DNA of 64,000 bases from Sedimentitalea sp042687825 (GCF_042687825.1 NZ_JBHUQE010000018.1:7496-71495), one strand, 5' to 3'. Shown: positions 35,065 to 43,984, counted from the first letter of the stretch. The notes: generated by a model not told the origin, from the sequence alone. Translations and numbers: made by a program.

Positions 35065-36255
35065 TCAGCGTCCGGCGGCCACCTCCAGCGCCTGTTTCAC
35101 GTCGGCGATCAGGTCCGCGGTATCCTCGATCCCGACAGACAGCCGCACCAGCCCCGGCGTGATCCCCAGCTGTGCCTTCTGATCGTCAGGCAAGCGTTGA
35201 TGGGTGGTGGTGGCCGGGTGTGTGATGATCGATTTGGCATCGCCCAGATTGTTCGAAATCTTGGCGATCTGCAGCGCGTTCAGGAAGCGGAACGCCGCCG
35301 CCTGCCCGCCCTTCAGATCCAGCGAGACCACGGTGCCGCCCTTGCCCATCTGCGCCATGCAAAGCGCATGGTCGGCATGGCTGGGATGGCCGGGATACAG
35401 CACCCGCACCAGCCCGTCATGCCCCTGTAGCGCCTCGGCCAGGGCCAGCGCACTGGCGGTCTGAGCATTGACCCGCAGCGCCATGGTTTCCAGCCCCTTC
35501 AGCATCACCCAGGCGGTGAACGGGCTCATCGAGCCACCGGTATGCTTCATATAGGGTTCGACGGTCTGGCGGATGAAGTCGCGGCGCCCCAGGATCACCC
35601 CGCCCAGGGTACGGCCCTGACCGTCGATATGTTTGGTGGCGGAATAGATCACCACATCGGCGCCCTGGCCAATGGCATCCGAGTAGACCGGGGTGGCAAA
35701 GACATTGTCCACCACGACCTGAGCCCCGACCGCATGCGCCAGGTCGCTGACGCCACGGATGTCGACCACTTCCAGCGTCGGGTTGGACACGGATTCAAAG
35801 AACACCGCACGGGTGTCCGGGCGCAGGGCGTCGCGCCACTGCGCCAGATCGGTGCCGTCGACAAAGGTGACCTCGACCCCATACCGGCACAGTACATCCT
35901 CGAGCACGTAGAGGCACGAACCGAACAACGCACGGGCCGCGACGACATGATCGCCGGCTTTCAGCATCGCCATCAGCGCGCCAGACACGGCCGCCATGCC
36001 CGATGCGGTGGCAAAGGCGTCTTCGGCGCCCTCCAGCGCGGCGATGCGGTCCTCGAACATCCGCACCGTCGGGTTGCCATAGCGGGCATAGATGAACTCG
36101 TCCGCGCCGGCCTCGATGAACCGCGCCTCGGCCGCCTCGGCCGTGTCATAGACGAACCCCTGGGTCAGAAAGATGGCTTCGCTGACCTCGCCATAGTGGC
36201 TGCGGCGCGTGCCGCCATGCACGGCGGTGGTACGTTTGTTCCAAGTTTTGCTCAT
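35065..36255 (-). CDS. metZ: O-succinylhomoserine sulfhydrylase
   Basis: This PLP enzyme makes homocysteine from O-succinylhomoserine and sulfide in methionine synthesis. It has 396 residues. The family start is NKRTTAVHGGTRRSHYGEVS, the phosphate loop YARYGNPTVRMFED, and the PLP lysine lies in SATKHIDGQGRTLGG. Assignment to MetZ over cystathionine gamma-lyase or MetY rests on the overall pattern and on the SAM-II riboswitch upstream, which is typical of alphaproteobacterial metZ. The ATG at 36255 follows GGAGG; nine extra N-terminal residues in the frame are upstream of it and ignored. Confidence 0.93.
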   Translation of the reverse strand: MSKTWNKRTTAVHGGTRRSHYGEVSEAIFLTQGFVYDTAEAAEARFIEAGADEFIYARYGNPTVRMFEDRIAALEGAEDAFATASGMAAVSGALMAMLKAGDHVVAARALFGSCLYVLEDVLCRYGVEVTFVDGTDLAQWRDALRPDTRAVFFESVSNPTLEVVDIRGVSDLAHAVGAQVVVDNVFATPVYSDAIGQGADVVIYSATKHIDGQGRTLGGVILGRRDFIRQTVEPYMKHTGGSMSPFTAWVMLKGLETMALRVNAQTASALALAEALQGHDGLVRVLYPGHPSHADHALCMAQMGKGGTVVSLDLKGGQAAAFRFLNALQIAKISNNLGDAKSIITHPATTTHQRLPDDQKAQLGITPGLVRLSVGIEDTADLIADVKQALEVAAGR

Positions 36256-36285
36256 GTCAACCTCCGGCCCCTTGTCGGGCACAAG

Positions 36286-36322
36286 AAAAAACCCCAGACG
36301 CGGTCAAGCGAAAGGGGGCTTT
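36286..36322 (-). terminator. Terminator-like hairpin in the metZ leader (possible attenuator)
   Basis: On the minus strand an 8-bp stem (AAAGCCCC with GGGGTTTT, one G-T pair) spans 36288-36322 and runs into six consecutive Ts. It lies between the SAM-II aptamer and the metZ start. SAM-II elements are usually described as blocking translation, so a terminator here would add transcriptional control. The loop is long (19 nt), so strength is uncertain. Confidence 0.5.
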
Positions 36323-36330
36323 CATCCTGA

Positions 36331-36382
36331 CCTTTTAGCGGTGTGTTTAGCGTGGCCCGCAATCCGGTAACAAATCGCCACG
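36331..36382 (-). promoter_or_regulatory. SAM-II riboswitch upstream of metZ
   Basis: On the minus strand the sequence begins CGTGGCGATTTG (36382-36371), closes stem P1 with GCCACG (36356-36351), and ends with the conserved GCTAAA-N6-GCTAAAAGG block (36331 side). This matches the compact SAM-II (metA motif) aptamer of alphaproteobacteria, a pseudoknot that binds S-adenosylmethionine. Ligand binding lowers expression of methionine genes. The aptamer ends 75 nt before the metZ start codon. Confidence 0.93.
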
Positions 36383-36527
36383 TCGTCTGCCCGGGCAATA
36401 CCCCGGTCAGACCGGTTTCGTCAAGCACAGGTTAACGCACCGTCACGCACCCGTCACCGACCGTTCACGCAGGTTTCATAGGCTCGATGCACCAGGACAC
36501 CACATCATCTTGTGTGAGGCCAGGCCG

Positions 36528-37463
36528 ATGGCGATCATCAGAGTGAATGCGACAGGCGAAAACTGCTGCCTGCACGGATCAGAACAGGACCTTGCCGCCT
36601 GCCTGCGGCAATACGCATCCGCCCCGGGACCGGCGGTCATCATGATCCACGGATACTCGTATCAGCCCGGCCATCCGGTGCATTGCCCACATCGCCACAT
36701 TCTGGCGCTCGATCCGCAGCCCCTGCCCTGGGCGGCTCCCAGTTGGCCGCGCGGGCTGGGTTTCGATGGCACCGATCCGGCCGAAGGTCTGGCCATCGCC
36801 TTTGGCTGGTCTGCGCGCGGTTCGATCTGGCGTGCGCGGGGACGCGCCATCGCCGCCGGGCGGGCGCTGGCCTCGGTGGTGACACAGCTGCGGCGACACG
36901 CACCGCGCCGCAATGTACATATCGTGGCGCATTCCATGGGAATCGAAGTGGCCGCCGAAGCGCTGCACCACCTGCCGGCGGGTTCGGTGGACCGGATTCT
37001 CTCGCTGACCGGCGCCAGCTATCGCTCGCGCGTGGCGGCAGCTCTGGGCACGCCGGCAGGGTGCGACGCCACCTTTGTCAATGTCACCAGCCGCGAGAAC
37101 GACCTGTTTGACTGTCTCTACGAACGCCTGATCGCCCCGCCGGCCCGCGCCGACCGGGCGTTGGGCCAGGGACTGGACATGCCCAACGCGGTGACGCTGC
37201 AGCTGGATTGCCTGACGACACTGGATCACCTGCGCCGCCTGGGCGCCAGGGTCGCCCCCCCGGCGCGCCGCATCTGCCATTGGTCCGCCTATCTGCGCCC
37301 CGGTATCCTGCAGTTCTATCGCGACCTCCTGCGCCAGCCCGAGACGCTGACGCTGAACCGCCTGCGCGCAGGCCTGCCGCGCCAGCCAGCGCGCCGCTGG
37401 TCGCGCCTGCTGCCGCGCCGGGCCACGACCCGGCGCCTCCGACTGGTGCAGGACCCCCTGTAA
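36528..37463 (+). CDS. Alpha/beta hydrolase
   Basis: This 311-residue protein has an alpha/beta-hydrolase core: oxyanion region PAVIMIHGYSYQP, nucleophile elbow IVAHSMGIEV (GxSxG variant AHSMG), a helix AAEALHHLPAGSV after it, and a late histidine candidate in the C-terminal third. The C-terminus is very Arg-rich. The activity is unknown; esterase or lipase-like is possible. ATG 36528 is preferred over the TTG at 36510 because GAGG lies 8 nt upstream. It converges on yciB. Confidence 0.75.
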   Translation: MAIIRVNATGENCCLHGSEQDLAACLRQYASAPGPAVIMIHGYSYQPGHPVHCPHRHILALDPQPLPWAAPSWPRGLGFDGTDPAEGLAIAFGWSARGSIWRARGRAIAAGRALASVVTQLRRHAPRRNVHIVAHSMGIEVAAEALHHLPAGSVDRILSLTGASYRSRVAAALGTPAGCDATFVNVTSRENDLFDCLYERLIAPPARADRALGQGLDMPNAVTLQLDCLTTLDHLRRLGARVAPPARRICHWSAYLRPGILQFYRDLLRQPETLTLNRLRAGLPRQPARRWSRLLPRRATTRRLRLVQDPL

Positions 37464-37520
37464 CTGGCCCAGCGCGCAAAAGTACCCAACGGGACAAACC
37501 CGCAGATCGAAACCGTTCCG

Positions 37521-38147
37521 CTAAGCCTTGGCGTCGGTGTCGGCGGCGTCCTCGGGGTCGATCATGTGCTTTTGCAGCGCCAGGATCTGCCACCACAGGA
37601 AACCGAACAGCGCAGCCGGAAAGGCAAAGGTCTCGATCTTGACCCAGGCCGCATCGGACATGTTGCGCCACACAAGCTCGTTGCCGATCGCCAGCAGAAT
37701 GAAGAACAGGAACAGCCGGCGGGTCAGGATCATCCAACCTTCGTCGCGCATCGGAATCAGTTCGCCCATGACATAGGCCAGATAGGATTTGCCTTGCAAA
37801 AGCCCGATCCCCAACAGGGCGGAAAAGCAGCCATAGACGATGGTGGTTTTCATCTTGAAGAACTTTTCATCGTTGAACCAGGCGGTGAGACCGCCAAAGA
37901 AAACCACCATGAACGCGGTAAACACCTGCATCCGGCTGAGATGCCCGGTCAGACGCCACAGGATCGCCATCGACACCAGCAGAATTGGCACGAACACCAC
38001 CGCGGCGACGATGAACCCGGAATAGGCAGTGCCGGCAAATGTATAGGTCTCGTCCTGAATGCGCAGGTAGAGCAGGAAAAAGGCCACGGTGGGCCCCAGT
38101 TCCAGCACCTGTTTCAGCACCATGTTGATCTCTTTCGGCTCGGCCAT
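37521..38147 (-). CDS. yciB: Inner membrane septation protein A homologue
   Basis: This 208-residue protein of the YciB/IspZ family has five or six membrane helices. Characteristic segments are LELGPTVAFFLLYLR, TAYSGFIVAAVVFVP, LTAWFNDEKFFKMKTT and NELVWRNMSDAAWV. It is an inner-membrane protein linked to cell-envelope maintenance and septation in enterics. It is 8 bp downstream of a DMT transporter on the same strand and likely co-transcribed with it. The start is ATG 38147. Confidence 0.93.
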   Translation of the reverse strand: MAEPKEINMVLKQVLELGPTVAFFLLYLRIQDETYTFAGTAYSGFIVAAVVFVPILLVSMAILWRLTGHLSRMQVFTAFMVVFFGGLTAWFNDEKFFKMKTTIVYGCFSALLGIGLLQGKSYLAYVMGELIPMRDEGWMILTRRLFLFFILLAIGNELVWRNMSDAAWVKIETFAFPAALFGFLWWQILALQKHMIDPEDAADTDAKA

Positions 38148-38155
38148 GTGGTCTC

Positions 38156-39058
38156 CTATCCGCCCATCTCAACTATCACCGCTCCTGCTGCGATCAAGGC
38201 CATTAAGCCTATTCGCCGCGGTCCAACGGTCTCTTTCAGCACCAGCCAGCCGATCAGCGCGGCAAAGACGGTCGAGGTTTCCCGCAGTACCGCCGCTTCG
38301 CCGACCTTGTCCAGCCGGGTTGCCAGCATCACCGCACCGAAACTGAAAAAGGCCACGAACCCGCCGATCACCCCGCGCAGCATCAGCGGCAGAGGTTCCG
38401 GCCGAACGGTCATGGCGCGCCAGCGCAGCATCGCCACGACCGGCATGACCAGCCCGTCCAGCATGAAAAACCAGGCCAGAAAGGTGAACGGGTCGGCGGT
38501 GGCCCGGATGCCATAGGCGTCATAGGTTGTATAGAGCGCCACGGTCAGCCCGGTCGCGACCGCCAGAATCAGCGCAATCTTCAACGTGCTGCGCTGCGCC
38601 TGCAAATATCTCAGATTATAGGCCGCCAAACCGAAAATTCCCGCCAGCAGCACCGCCACGCCCAGCCACTGAACCGCCGTAAATACCTCGCCGAACAACA
38701 GATAGGCGCCGATCACCGTGAACAATGGCCCGGTGCCACGCACCACCGGATAGACCACGGTATAGGACCCCTTGGAATAGGCCTGCGCCTGCAGCACCTT
38801 GTAGACGATGTGAATGAAAAAGACCGTGGCGAAAATCGGCCACATATGCGGCTCTGGCCAGGGCACGACAAACAGCGCGAACGGCGCCGCCATCAGCCCA
38901 TAGGACGCGTCGATTGCGCCGCGAGACAGCCAGGGGTCGTGCCGCCCCTTTTGCAGCGCCCCGAAGACCGCATGCAGAAACGCTGCCATCAGGGCCAGCC
39001 AAAGGGCCAGATCATGCCCGGCCTCGGTGCCCTGCAGCGAGGTCAGCCAGGTGCTCAC
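38156..39058 (-). CDS. EamA/DMT family transporter
   Basis: This 300-residue protein has two EamA repeats and about ten membrane helices. The start appears to be GTG at 39058 with GGGGAGAG upstream. The N-terminal segment LWLALMAAFLHAVFGALQKG and the GTGPLFTVIGAYLLFGEVF motif are typical of drug/metabolite exporters. The substrate is unknown. It lies 30 bp downstream of ftsY and 8 bp upstream of yciB, so ftsY-DMT-yciB form one minus-strand transcription unit. Confidence 0.9.
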   Translation of the reverse strand: MSTWLTSLQGTEAGHDLALWLALMAAFLHAVFGALQKGRHDPWLSRGAIDASYGLMAAPFALFVVPWPEPHMWPIFATVFFIHIVYKVLQAQAYSKGSYTVVYPVVRGTGPLFTVIGAYLLFGEVFTAVQWLGVAVLLAGIFGLAAYNLRYLQAQRSTLKIALILAVATGLTVALYTTYDAYGIRATADPFTFLAWFFMLDGLVMPVVAMLRWRAMTVRPEPLPLMLRGVIGGFVAFFSFGAVMLATRLDKVGEAAVLRETSTVFAALIGWLVLKETVGPRRIGLMALIAAGAVIVEMGG

Positions 39059-39088
39059 ACTCTCCCCATACGCCTGTCCCTGCAGCGG

Positions 39089-40432
39089 TCAGGTCGCGTC
39101 CAGCCCGGTCAGGGCAGCAGCGAATTCCTCGGGATCGAACGGTGCCAGATCGTCGATCTGCTCGCCGACACCGATGGCGTGAATCGGCAGACCGAACCGG
39201 TCCGCCAGCGCCACCAGGACACCGCCCTTGGCGGTGCCGTCCAGCTTGGTCATGACCAGCCCGGACACATCCGATATCTTGCGAAAGGTCTCGACCTGGT
39301 TCAGCGCGTTCTGCCCGGTGGTGGCGTCCAGCACCAGCAGCGTGTTGTGCGGCGCCGTCTCATCCTTTTTGCGGATGACCCGGACGATCTTGGCCAGTTC
39401 CTCCATCAGGTCGGCGCGGTTCTGCAGCCGACCGGCGGTGTCGATCATCAACAGATCGGCGCCATCCTGCTGCGCCTTGGTCATTGCGTCAAAGGCCAGG
39501 CTGGCGGGGTCGGTGCCTTCGGGCGCGGTCAGGACAGGCACCCCGGCCCGGTCGCCCCAGACCTGCAGCTGCTCCACGGCGGCGGCGCGGAACGTGTCTC
39601 CGGCGGCGATTACCACCGATTTTCCGGCGGCCTTGAACTGGCTGGCCAGCTTGCCGATGGTGGTGGTCTTGCCCGAGCCGTTGACCCCGACCACCAGCAC
39701 CACCTGCGGGCGTTTCGGATAGATCGGCATTGGCTTGGCAACCGGTTCCATGATGCGGGCGATCTCGCCGGACAGCAGCGACTTGATCTCGTCGGTCGAC
39801 AGTTTCTTGCCGAACCGGCCCTCGGCCATGTTGGCGCTGACCCGCAGGGCGGTGTCCACGCCCATGTCGGCACTGATCAACAACTCTTCGAGCTGTTCGA
39901 GCATATCGTCGTCCAGCGTGCGGCGGATCACCGCGCGGGCCTTGCCACGCCCCATCAGCCGGCCCAAAAACCCCGGAGTCTGTGGTTCGTTCTGGATTTC
40001 GGTCTGGATTTCGGTCTGGGGCAGTTCCACCGGGGTCGGCGCCGGCTGTTCCGGCGGCATCGGCACGGGGATCGGATCGGTGGGAATCGGGTCGGCCGGA
40101 ACCGGCTCGGGCACAGGGTCGGGTTGCGGGACCGGGTCGGGTTGCGGCACCGGGTCGGGTTGCGGCACCGGCACAGGCGCCGGTTCGGGCCGGGGTTCAG
40201 GCTGCGGCGCGGGCACCTCGGCGGGCGGCAAAGGCGGGTCCGTGTCCGGCTGTGGCGGTGTCTCGTGCGGAGGGGTTTCCTGCGGCGCCGGCTCCGGGTC
40301 CGGGACGACCGGGTCCGGGTCGGCGGCCAGCACATCCTCTTCGCCGCCATCCTCGACAATCGCGTCCAGCCCCTCTTCAATCTTGGACGAGGATTTGAAC
40401 AGCTTGTTCTTGAGCTTCTTGAAAAACGCCAT
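39089..40432 (-). CDS. ftsY: Signal recognition particle receptor FtsY
   Basis: This SRP receptor GTPase delivers ribosomes making membrane proteins to the translocon. It has 447 residues. After MAFFKKLKNKLFKSSSK comes an acidic Pro-rich A region (about 30-160, with repeated PQPDPV units) that may bind lipid or SecY. Next come the N domain (FLGRLMGRGKARAVIRRTL) and G domain: G1 VGVNGSGKTTT, G3 DTAGRLQNR, G4 TKLDGTAKGG. The ATG at 40432 follows GGAG. The usual SRP partner genes are absent. It is divergent from the AlkB-type gene. Confidence 0.97.
   Translation of the reverse strand: MAFFKKLKNKLFKSSSKIEEGLDAIVEDGGEEDVLAADPDPVVPDPEPAPQETPPHETPPQPDTDPPLPPAEVPAPQPEPRPEPAPVPVPQPDPVPQPDPVPQPDPVPEPVPADPIPTDPIPVPMPPEQPAPTPVELPQTEIQTEIQNEPQTPGFLGRLMGRGKARAVIRRTLDDDMLEQLEELLISADMGVDTALRVSANMAEGRFGKKLSTDEIKSLLSGEIARIMEPVAKPMPIYPKRPQVVLVVGVNGSGKTTTIGKLASQFKAAGKSVVIAAGDTFRAAAVEQLQVWGDRAGVPVLTAPEGTDPASLAFDAMTKAQQDGADLLMIDTAGRLQNRADLMEELAKIVRVIRKKDETAPHNTLLVLDATTGQNALNQVETFRKISDVSGLVMTKLDGTAKGGVLVALADRFGLPIHAIGVGEQIDDLAPFDPEEFAAALTGLDAT
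40116..40169. repeat. 18-bp tandem repeat in the acidic region of ftsY
   Basis: Three copies of an 18-bp unit starting GGGTCGGGTTGCGG begin at 40116, 40134 and 40152. They code for the repeated PQPDPV hexapeptide and probably arose by slippage. Confidence 0.85.
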
Positions 40433-40656
40433 GCTGGTCTCCGAACGGATCGTTGCCCTCACCTAATGCGGTTTGCGCGGGTTTGAAAGGGTCTGGCCAT
40501 GGCGGCAGCCTCGGTTCGACGGATGACCGGAATACCATCGGCGCTGCCAGCGTCGTTGGGCGTTTGACAGGCGGCGGGCGCGGCGCGATGTTGCGTGGCC
40601 GGCAGCGCGCCCCGCAACGACCGGCGAACGGCCCCGAAAAGGTATTGATAAAGACC

Positions 40657-41748
40657 ATGTTCCGGTTCGCAATGGCCAGCCTCAGCCCCGTCGCCCTTCT
40701 GGTTGCCGCCTGCCTGTCGGGGGGCATCTGGCCGGCGCTGGCACTGGTTCATGTGACGCTGGTCGTCTGGGCATTGGACCGCTGGTGGCCATACGTTCTG
40801 CCCGAGTACGACACCCCGGCCTGCCAGGCCTTTGGCCACCGGCTGACGCTGGTTCTGGGCGGGTTGCATTTTCCGCTGCTGGCGCTGGGGGTCTGGTCCC
40901 TGGCAGGCGCGGGACCGCTGGACGTCGGTCAGAAACTGGCACTTGGCCTCGCCTTGGGTCTGTATCTGGGTCAGGTCGGCAATTCCAACGCCCATGAGCT
41001 GATCCACGCGCCGGACCGCTGGTCCCGGCGGTTGGGCAAGGCGGTCTTTGTCTCGCTGCTGTTCGGCCATCACGCCTCGGCGCATCCAAAAGTGCATCAT
41101 GTTCATGTGGCCAGCGACGGTGATCCCAATTCGGCCCGGCTGGGCCAGGGTTTCTACCGGTTCTGGCCGCGCGCCTGGACCGGATCGTTTTGCGCCGGCT
41201 GGCGGGCGGAAACGGCGGCACGGGCCCGGCAGATGCCGCGCCCGTCGGTCCTGTCCCACCCCTATCTGGTCTATTGCGGCGGCGCGCTGGCAACTCTTGC
41301 GGTCAGCCATGCCCTGGCGGGCGCAGCCGGAGTTGCGGTGCTGATCGCTCTGGCGGGCTATGCGCAGATGCAATTGCTGCTGGCCGACTACATCCAGCAT
41401 TACGGGTTGCGCCGGGTGCGGCGCCCGGACGGGCGCTTGCAGCCAGCAGGCCCACAGCATTCCTGGAATGCGCCGCACTGGTATTCGTCGGCGATGATGC
41501 TGAATGCGCCGCGCCACTCCGATCACCACGACAATCCGGCCCGGCGTTTCCCGGCGCTGCGTCTGGATGCGCGAACCATGCCGGTCTGGCCGCATGCGAT
41601 GCCGGTCATGGCGGCTCTGGCGCTGTGCCCGCCGCTGTGGCGGCGCCGGATGGATTCCCTGGCGGCGCGCTGGCAGAGGCGGATCAATGCAGACGCAGCG
41701 CTTGGCCCGCGCAAACATGGATCGGCCGCCACCGATCTGCCATTGTGA
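40657..41748 (+). CDS. AlkB-type membrane diiron alkane hydroxylase
   Basis: This 363-residue protein has four to six membrane helices and the histidine clusters of the alkane monooxygenase/fatty acid desaturase family: NAHELIH (HELxH), HPKVHHVHVA (HxxHH) and RHSDHHDNPARRF (HxxHH), plus ADYIQHYGL. It probably hydroxylates a terminal methyl group of an alkane or another hydrophobic substrate, with electrons from a rubredoxin or ferredoxin; a 2Fe-2S ferredoxin gene is 5 kb away but not obviously linked. It is not the DNA-repair AlkB. The start is uncertain: 40657 is used because homology begins there. The longer frame from 40453 overlaps the divergent ftsY promoter region. Confidence 0.85.
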   Translation: MFRFAMASLSPVALLVAACLSGGIWPALALVHVTLVVWALDRWWPYVLPEYDTPACQAFGHRLTLVLGGLHFPLLALGVWSLAGAGPLDVGQKLALGLALGLYLGQVGNSNAHELIHAPDRWSRRLGKAVFVSLLFGHHASAHPKVHHVHVASDGDPNSARLGQGFYRFWPRAWTGSFCAGWRAETAARARQMPRPSVLSHPYLVYCGGALATLAVSHALAGAAGVAVLIALAGYAQMQLLLADYIQHYGLRRVRRPDGRLQPAGPQHSWNAPHWYSSAMMLNAPRHSDHHDNPARRFPALRLDARTMPVWPHAMPVMAALALCPPLWRRRMDSLAARWQRRINADAALGPRKHGSAATDLPL

Positions 41749-41752
41749 CAGC

Positions 41753-42148
41753 ATGACTCGCCCTTTCACGATTCTCCTCCTGCTGCTGACGGCTCCGGCT
41801 GCGGCCCAGAGCCCGATGTCAGCCGACGCCTTTGACGCCTATACGCGCGGCAAGACGCTGTTTTATGGCTTTGACGGCGAAGCCTATGGGGTCGAGCGCT
41901 ATCTCGACGGGCGGCGGGTGATCTGGTCGTTTCTGGATGGCCAGTGCAAGGAGGGCATCTGGTATGAAGAGGCCGGCCAGATCTGTTTCATCTACGAAGA
42001 CCGGCTGGACCCGCAGTGCTGGACGTTTGTGCAATCCGGCGGTGGCCTGATCGCCCGGTTCGAAGACAACCCGGATGCAACCGAACTGTACGAGGCCCAG
42101 GATATCGGCCAGGAGATGTTGTGTTACGGCCCGGATACCGGCGTCTGA
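41753..42148 (+). CDS. Small exported protein of unknown function
   Basis: This 131-residue protein has a clear signal peptide (MTRPFTILLLLLTAPAAAQ). The mature part has paired aromatic/charged motifs such as TLFYGFDGEAYGVERYLDGR and four cysteines (QCKEG, ICFIYED, QCWTF, MLCYGPD). It starts 4 bp after the AlkB-type gene, so it is co-transcribed. I do not recognise a family name, although the exported-then-Cys pattern is common in small Rhodobacterales periplasmic proteins. It converges on xseA. Confidence 0.8.
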   Translation: MTRPFTILLLLLTAPAAAQSPMSADAFDAYTRGKTLFYGFDGEAYGVERYLDGRRVIWSFLDGQCKEGIWYEEAGQICFIYEDRLDPQCWTFVQSGGGLIARFEDNPDATELYEAQDIGQEMLCYGPDTGV

Positions 42149-42180
42149 CCGGCATCAGGGGCGCGGCCGGTCCGATGGTG

Positions 42181-43908
42181 TCAGAACAGGCTGCCCTGCT
42201 CGGGCTTGTCCGGTTTCCTTGCGCCTTTTGACGCGGCTTTGCGGGCGGGTTTCCCGGCCGGCGCCTCGGAAACCTGCCCTGCACCGTGGCGCACATCCAA
42301 CAGGCCATCGGCAAACTCGATTTCCAGCGCTTCGCTCTTTGCTGCCACCGCGCGCGTGGTTACGACCGTTTCCCCCGACCTGACCACCGCAAAGCCCCGC
42401 GCCAGCGTGGCCTGATACCCCAGCGAGGTCAGCAGCCGGTCGGTGGCGGCAAGCTGTTTCTGCAGATGCTCGATCCTTCCGGACGCGGCCATGGACAGAC
42501 GACGGTGCAGGCTGGCGAATTCGGTTCGTTTCAGGGCCAGGCGGGACTGCAGCCGCTGCGGCTGCAACAGGCCGGCCCGTCGATCCAGTTCGGCGCGCCA
42601 GGGCCGCAGGCTGCGGGTGAACCCGGGCGCCAGACGCTGCGCCAGCATGGCCAGCCTGTCCCGATCGCCCCGGATCCGGCGGCGCAATACCACTGGTTTC
42701 AGGCTGCCGGCCCGTCGATCCAGCTCCGCGCGCCGGTGTCGCAGGCTGCGGACCAGCCCGGGTGCCAGACGTCGCGCCGCTGTCGCCAGTCGGTCCCGGT
42801 CGCCCCGGATCCGGCGGCGCAAAACGGCCGGTTTCAGGCTGCCGGACAGATCCGCCAGATGAACCCGGCGCGTCTGGACCCCGCGCATCAGCACCATCGG
42901 CAGTCTCTCGGCCACCAGGTCCAAGCGCTGGCGCGGCCCCTCGAGCAGCCCCTGCGGGCGCGGCAAAGCGCGCGACAGATCGGCCAGGCGCTGCCGCCGC
43001 CGGGCAACGCCATGGCTGATCGCGCGGCTGACGCGCGCGCCCTGCGCCTCGACCTGCGCCATCAGTTCCAGCCGCACGGGCACCGCTAGTTCGGCAGCGG
43101 CGGTCGGGGTGGGCGCGCGCCGGTCCGACACATAGTCGATCAGCGTGGTGTCGGTCTCGTGCCCGACGGCGGAAATCAGCGGGATGCGCGAGGCCGCTGC
43201 GGCACGGGCGACGATCTCTTCGTTGAACCCCCACAGATCCTCGACCGACCCGCCGCCCCGGGCCACGATCAGCAGATCCGGGCGCGGTAAGGCGCCGCCC
43301 GGTGTCAATGCGTTGAACCCCGCGATGGCGCGGGCGACCTCGGGCGCGCAGTTCGATCCCTGAACGGCCACCGGCCAGATCAGCACCTTGCGCGGAAACC
43401 GGTCGCGCAACCGGTGCAGGATATCGCGGATCACCGCGCCGCTGGGCGAAGTGACAACCCCGATGACGCCCGGCAAATAGGGCAAGGGGCGTTTGCGCGT
43501 CGCCTCGAACAGACCCTCGGCGGCCAGCAGTTTCTTGCGCTTTTCCAGCAGCGCCATCAGCGCGCCCTGCCCGGCCACGGCAACGTCATCGACATTCAGG
43601 TTGTATTTGGACTGGCCGCCAAAGGCGGTCATGCGCCCTGTGACAACAACCTCCAGCCCCTCTTCGGGCACCACCGACAGCCCGGCGATCTGGCCCTTCC
43701 AGGTGGTGCAGGCCAGCACCGAGCGGTCGTCCTTGACATCGAAATACAGATGCCCCGACCGGGCCCGGAACACGCGCCCGACCTCGCCGCGCACCCGGAT
43801 GCGCCCGAACTCTTCCTCGAGGCTGCGTTTCACCGCGCCCGACAGTTCGGTCACCGAGTATTCCGGCAGGTTCTGTCCCGGCAGCGGGTCGTCGATCAGA
43901 TCGGACAT
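42181..43908 (-). CDS. xseA: Exodeoxyribonuclease VII large subunit
   Basis: This is the catalytic subunit that degrades single-stranded DNA from both ends. It has 575 residues, well above the roughly 456 of E. coli. The N-terminal OB domain (YSVTELSGAVKRSLEEEFG) and catalytic core (GVVTSPSGAVIRDILHRL, ARGGGSVEDLWGFNEE, SAVGHETDTTLIDYVSD) are normal. The extra length is in the coiled-coil region, where a 45-residue unit (GSLKP...RAELDRRA) occurs twice and a weaker copy follows. The C-terminus ends in a Lys-rich tail. ATG 43908 precedes MSDLIDDPLPGQ. The small subunit XseB is not in the window. It is divergent from purD. Confidence 0.95.
   Translation of the reverse strand: MSDLIDDPLPGQNLPEYSVTELSGAVKRSLEEEFGRIRVRGEVGRVFRARSGHLYFDVKDDRSVLACTTWKGQIAGLSVVPEEGLEVVVTGRMTAFGGQSKYNLNVDDVAVAGQGALMALLEKRKKLLAAEGLFEATRKRPLPYLPGVIGVVTSPSGAVIRDILHRLRDRFPRKVLIWPVAVQGSNCAPEVARAIAGFNALTPGGALPRPDLLIVARGGGSVEDLWGFNEEIVARAAAASRIPLISAVGHETDTTLIDYVSDRRAPTPTAAAELAVPVRLELMAQVEAQGARVSRAISHGVARRRQRLADLSRALPRPQGLLEGPRQRLDLVAERLPMVLMRGVQTRRVHLADLSGSLKPAVLRRRIRGDRDRLATAARRLAPGLVRSLRHRRAELDRRAGSLKPVVLRRRIRGDRDRLAMLAQRLAPGFTRSLRPWRAELDRRAGLLQPQRLQSRLALKRTEFASLHRRLSMAASGRIEHLQKQLAATDRLLTSLGYQATLARGFAVVRSGETVVTTRAVAAKSEALEIEFADGLLDVRHGAGQVSEAPAGKPARKAASKGARKPDKPEQGSLF
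42571..42840. repeat. 135-bp tandem duplication inside xseA
   Basis: Units 42571-42705 and 42706-42840 are direct repeats of 135 bp (45 codons). They share long identical blocks, such as the stretch around CCCCGGATCCGGCGGCGCAA, but have diverged at several positions. Being a multiple of three, they lengthen the coiled coil in frame. Confidence 0.9.
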
Positions 43909-43984
43909 GAGGGTGCCTTGTTTCGTCTTCGCGCGCAGCTTAGAACGCGGGCCAGGCAAGGCCAAGCAGATCGGAGCGCATTTC

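Noticed and set aside
40657..41748. DNA-repair AlkB dioxygenase
   Set aside because: The protein is a multi-helix membrane protein with HELxH/HxxHH clusters, which is the unrelated alkane hydroxylase family that shares only the gene name.
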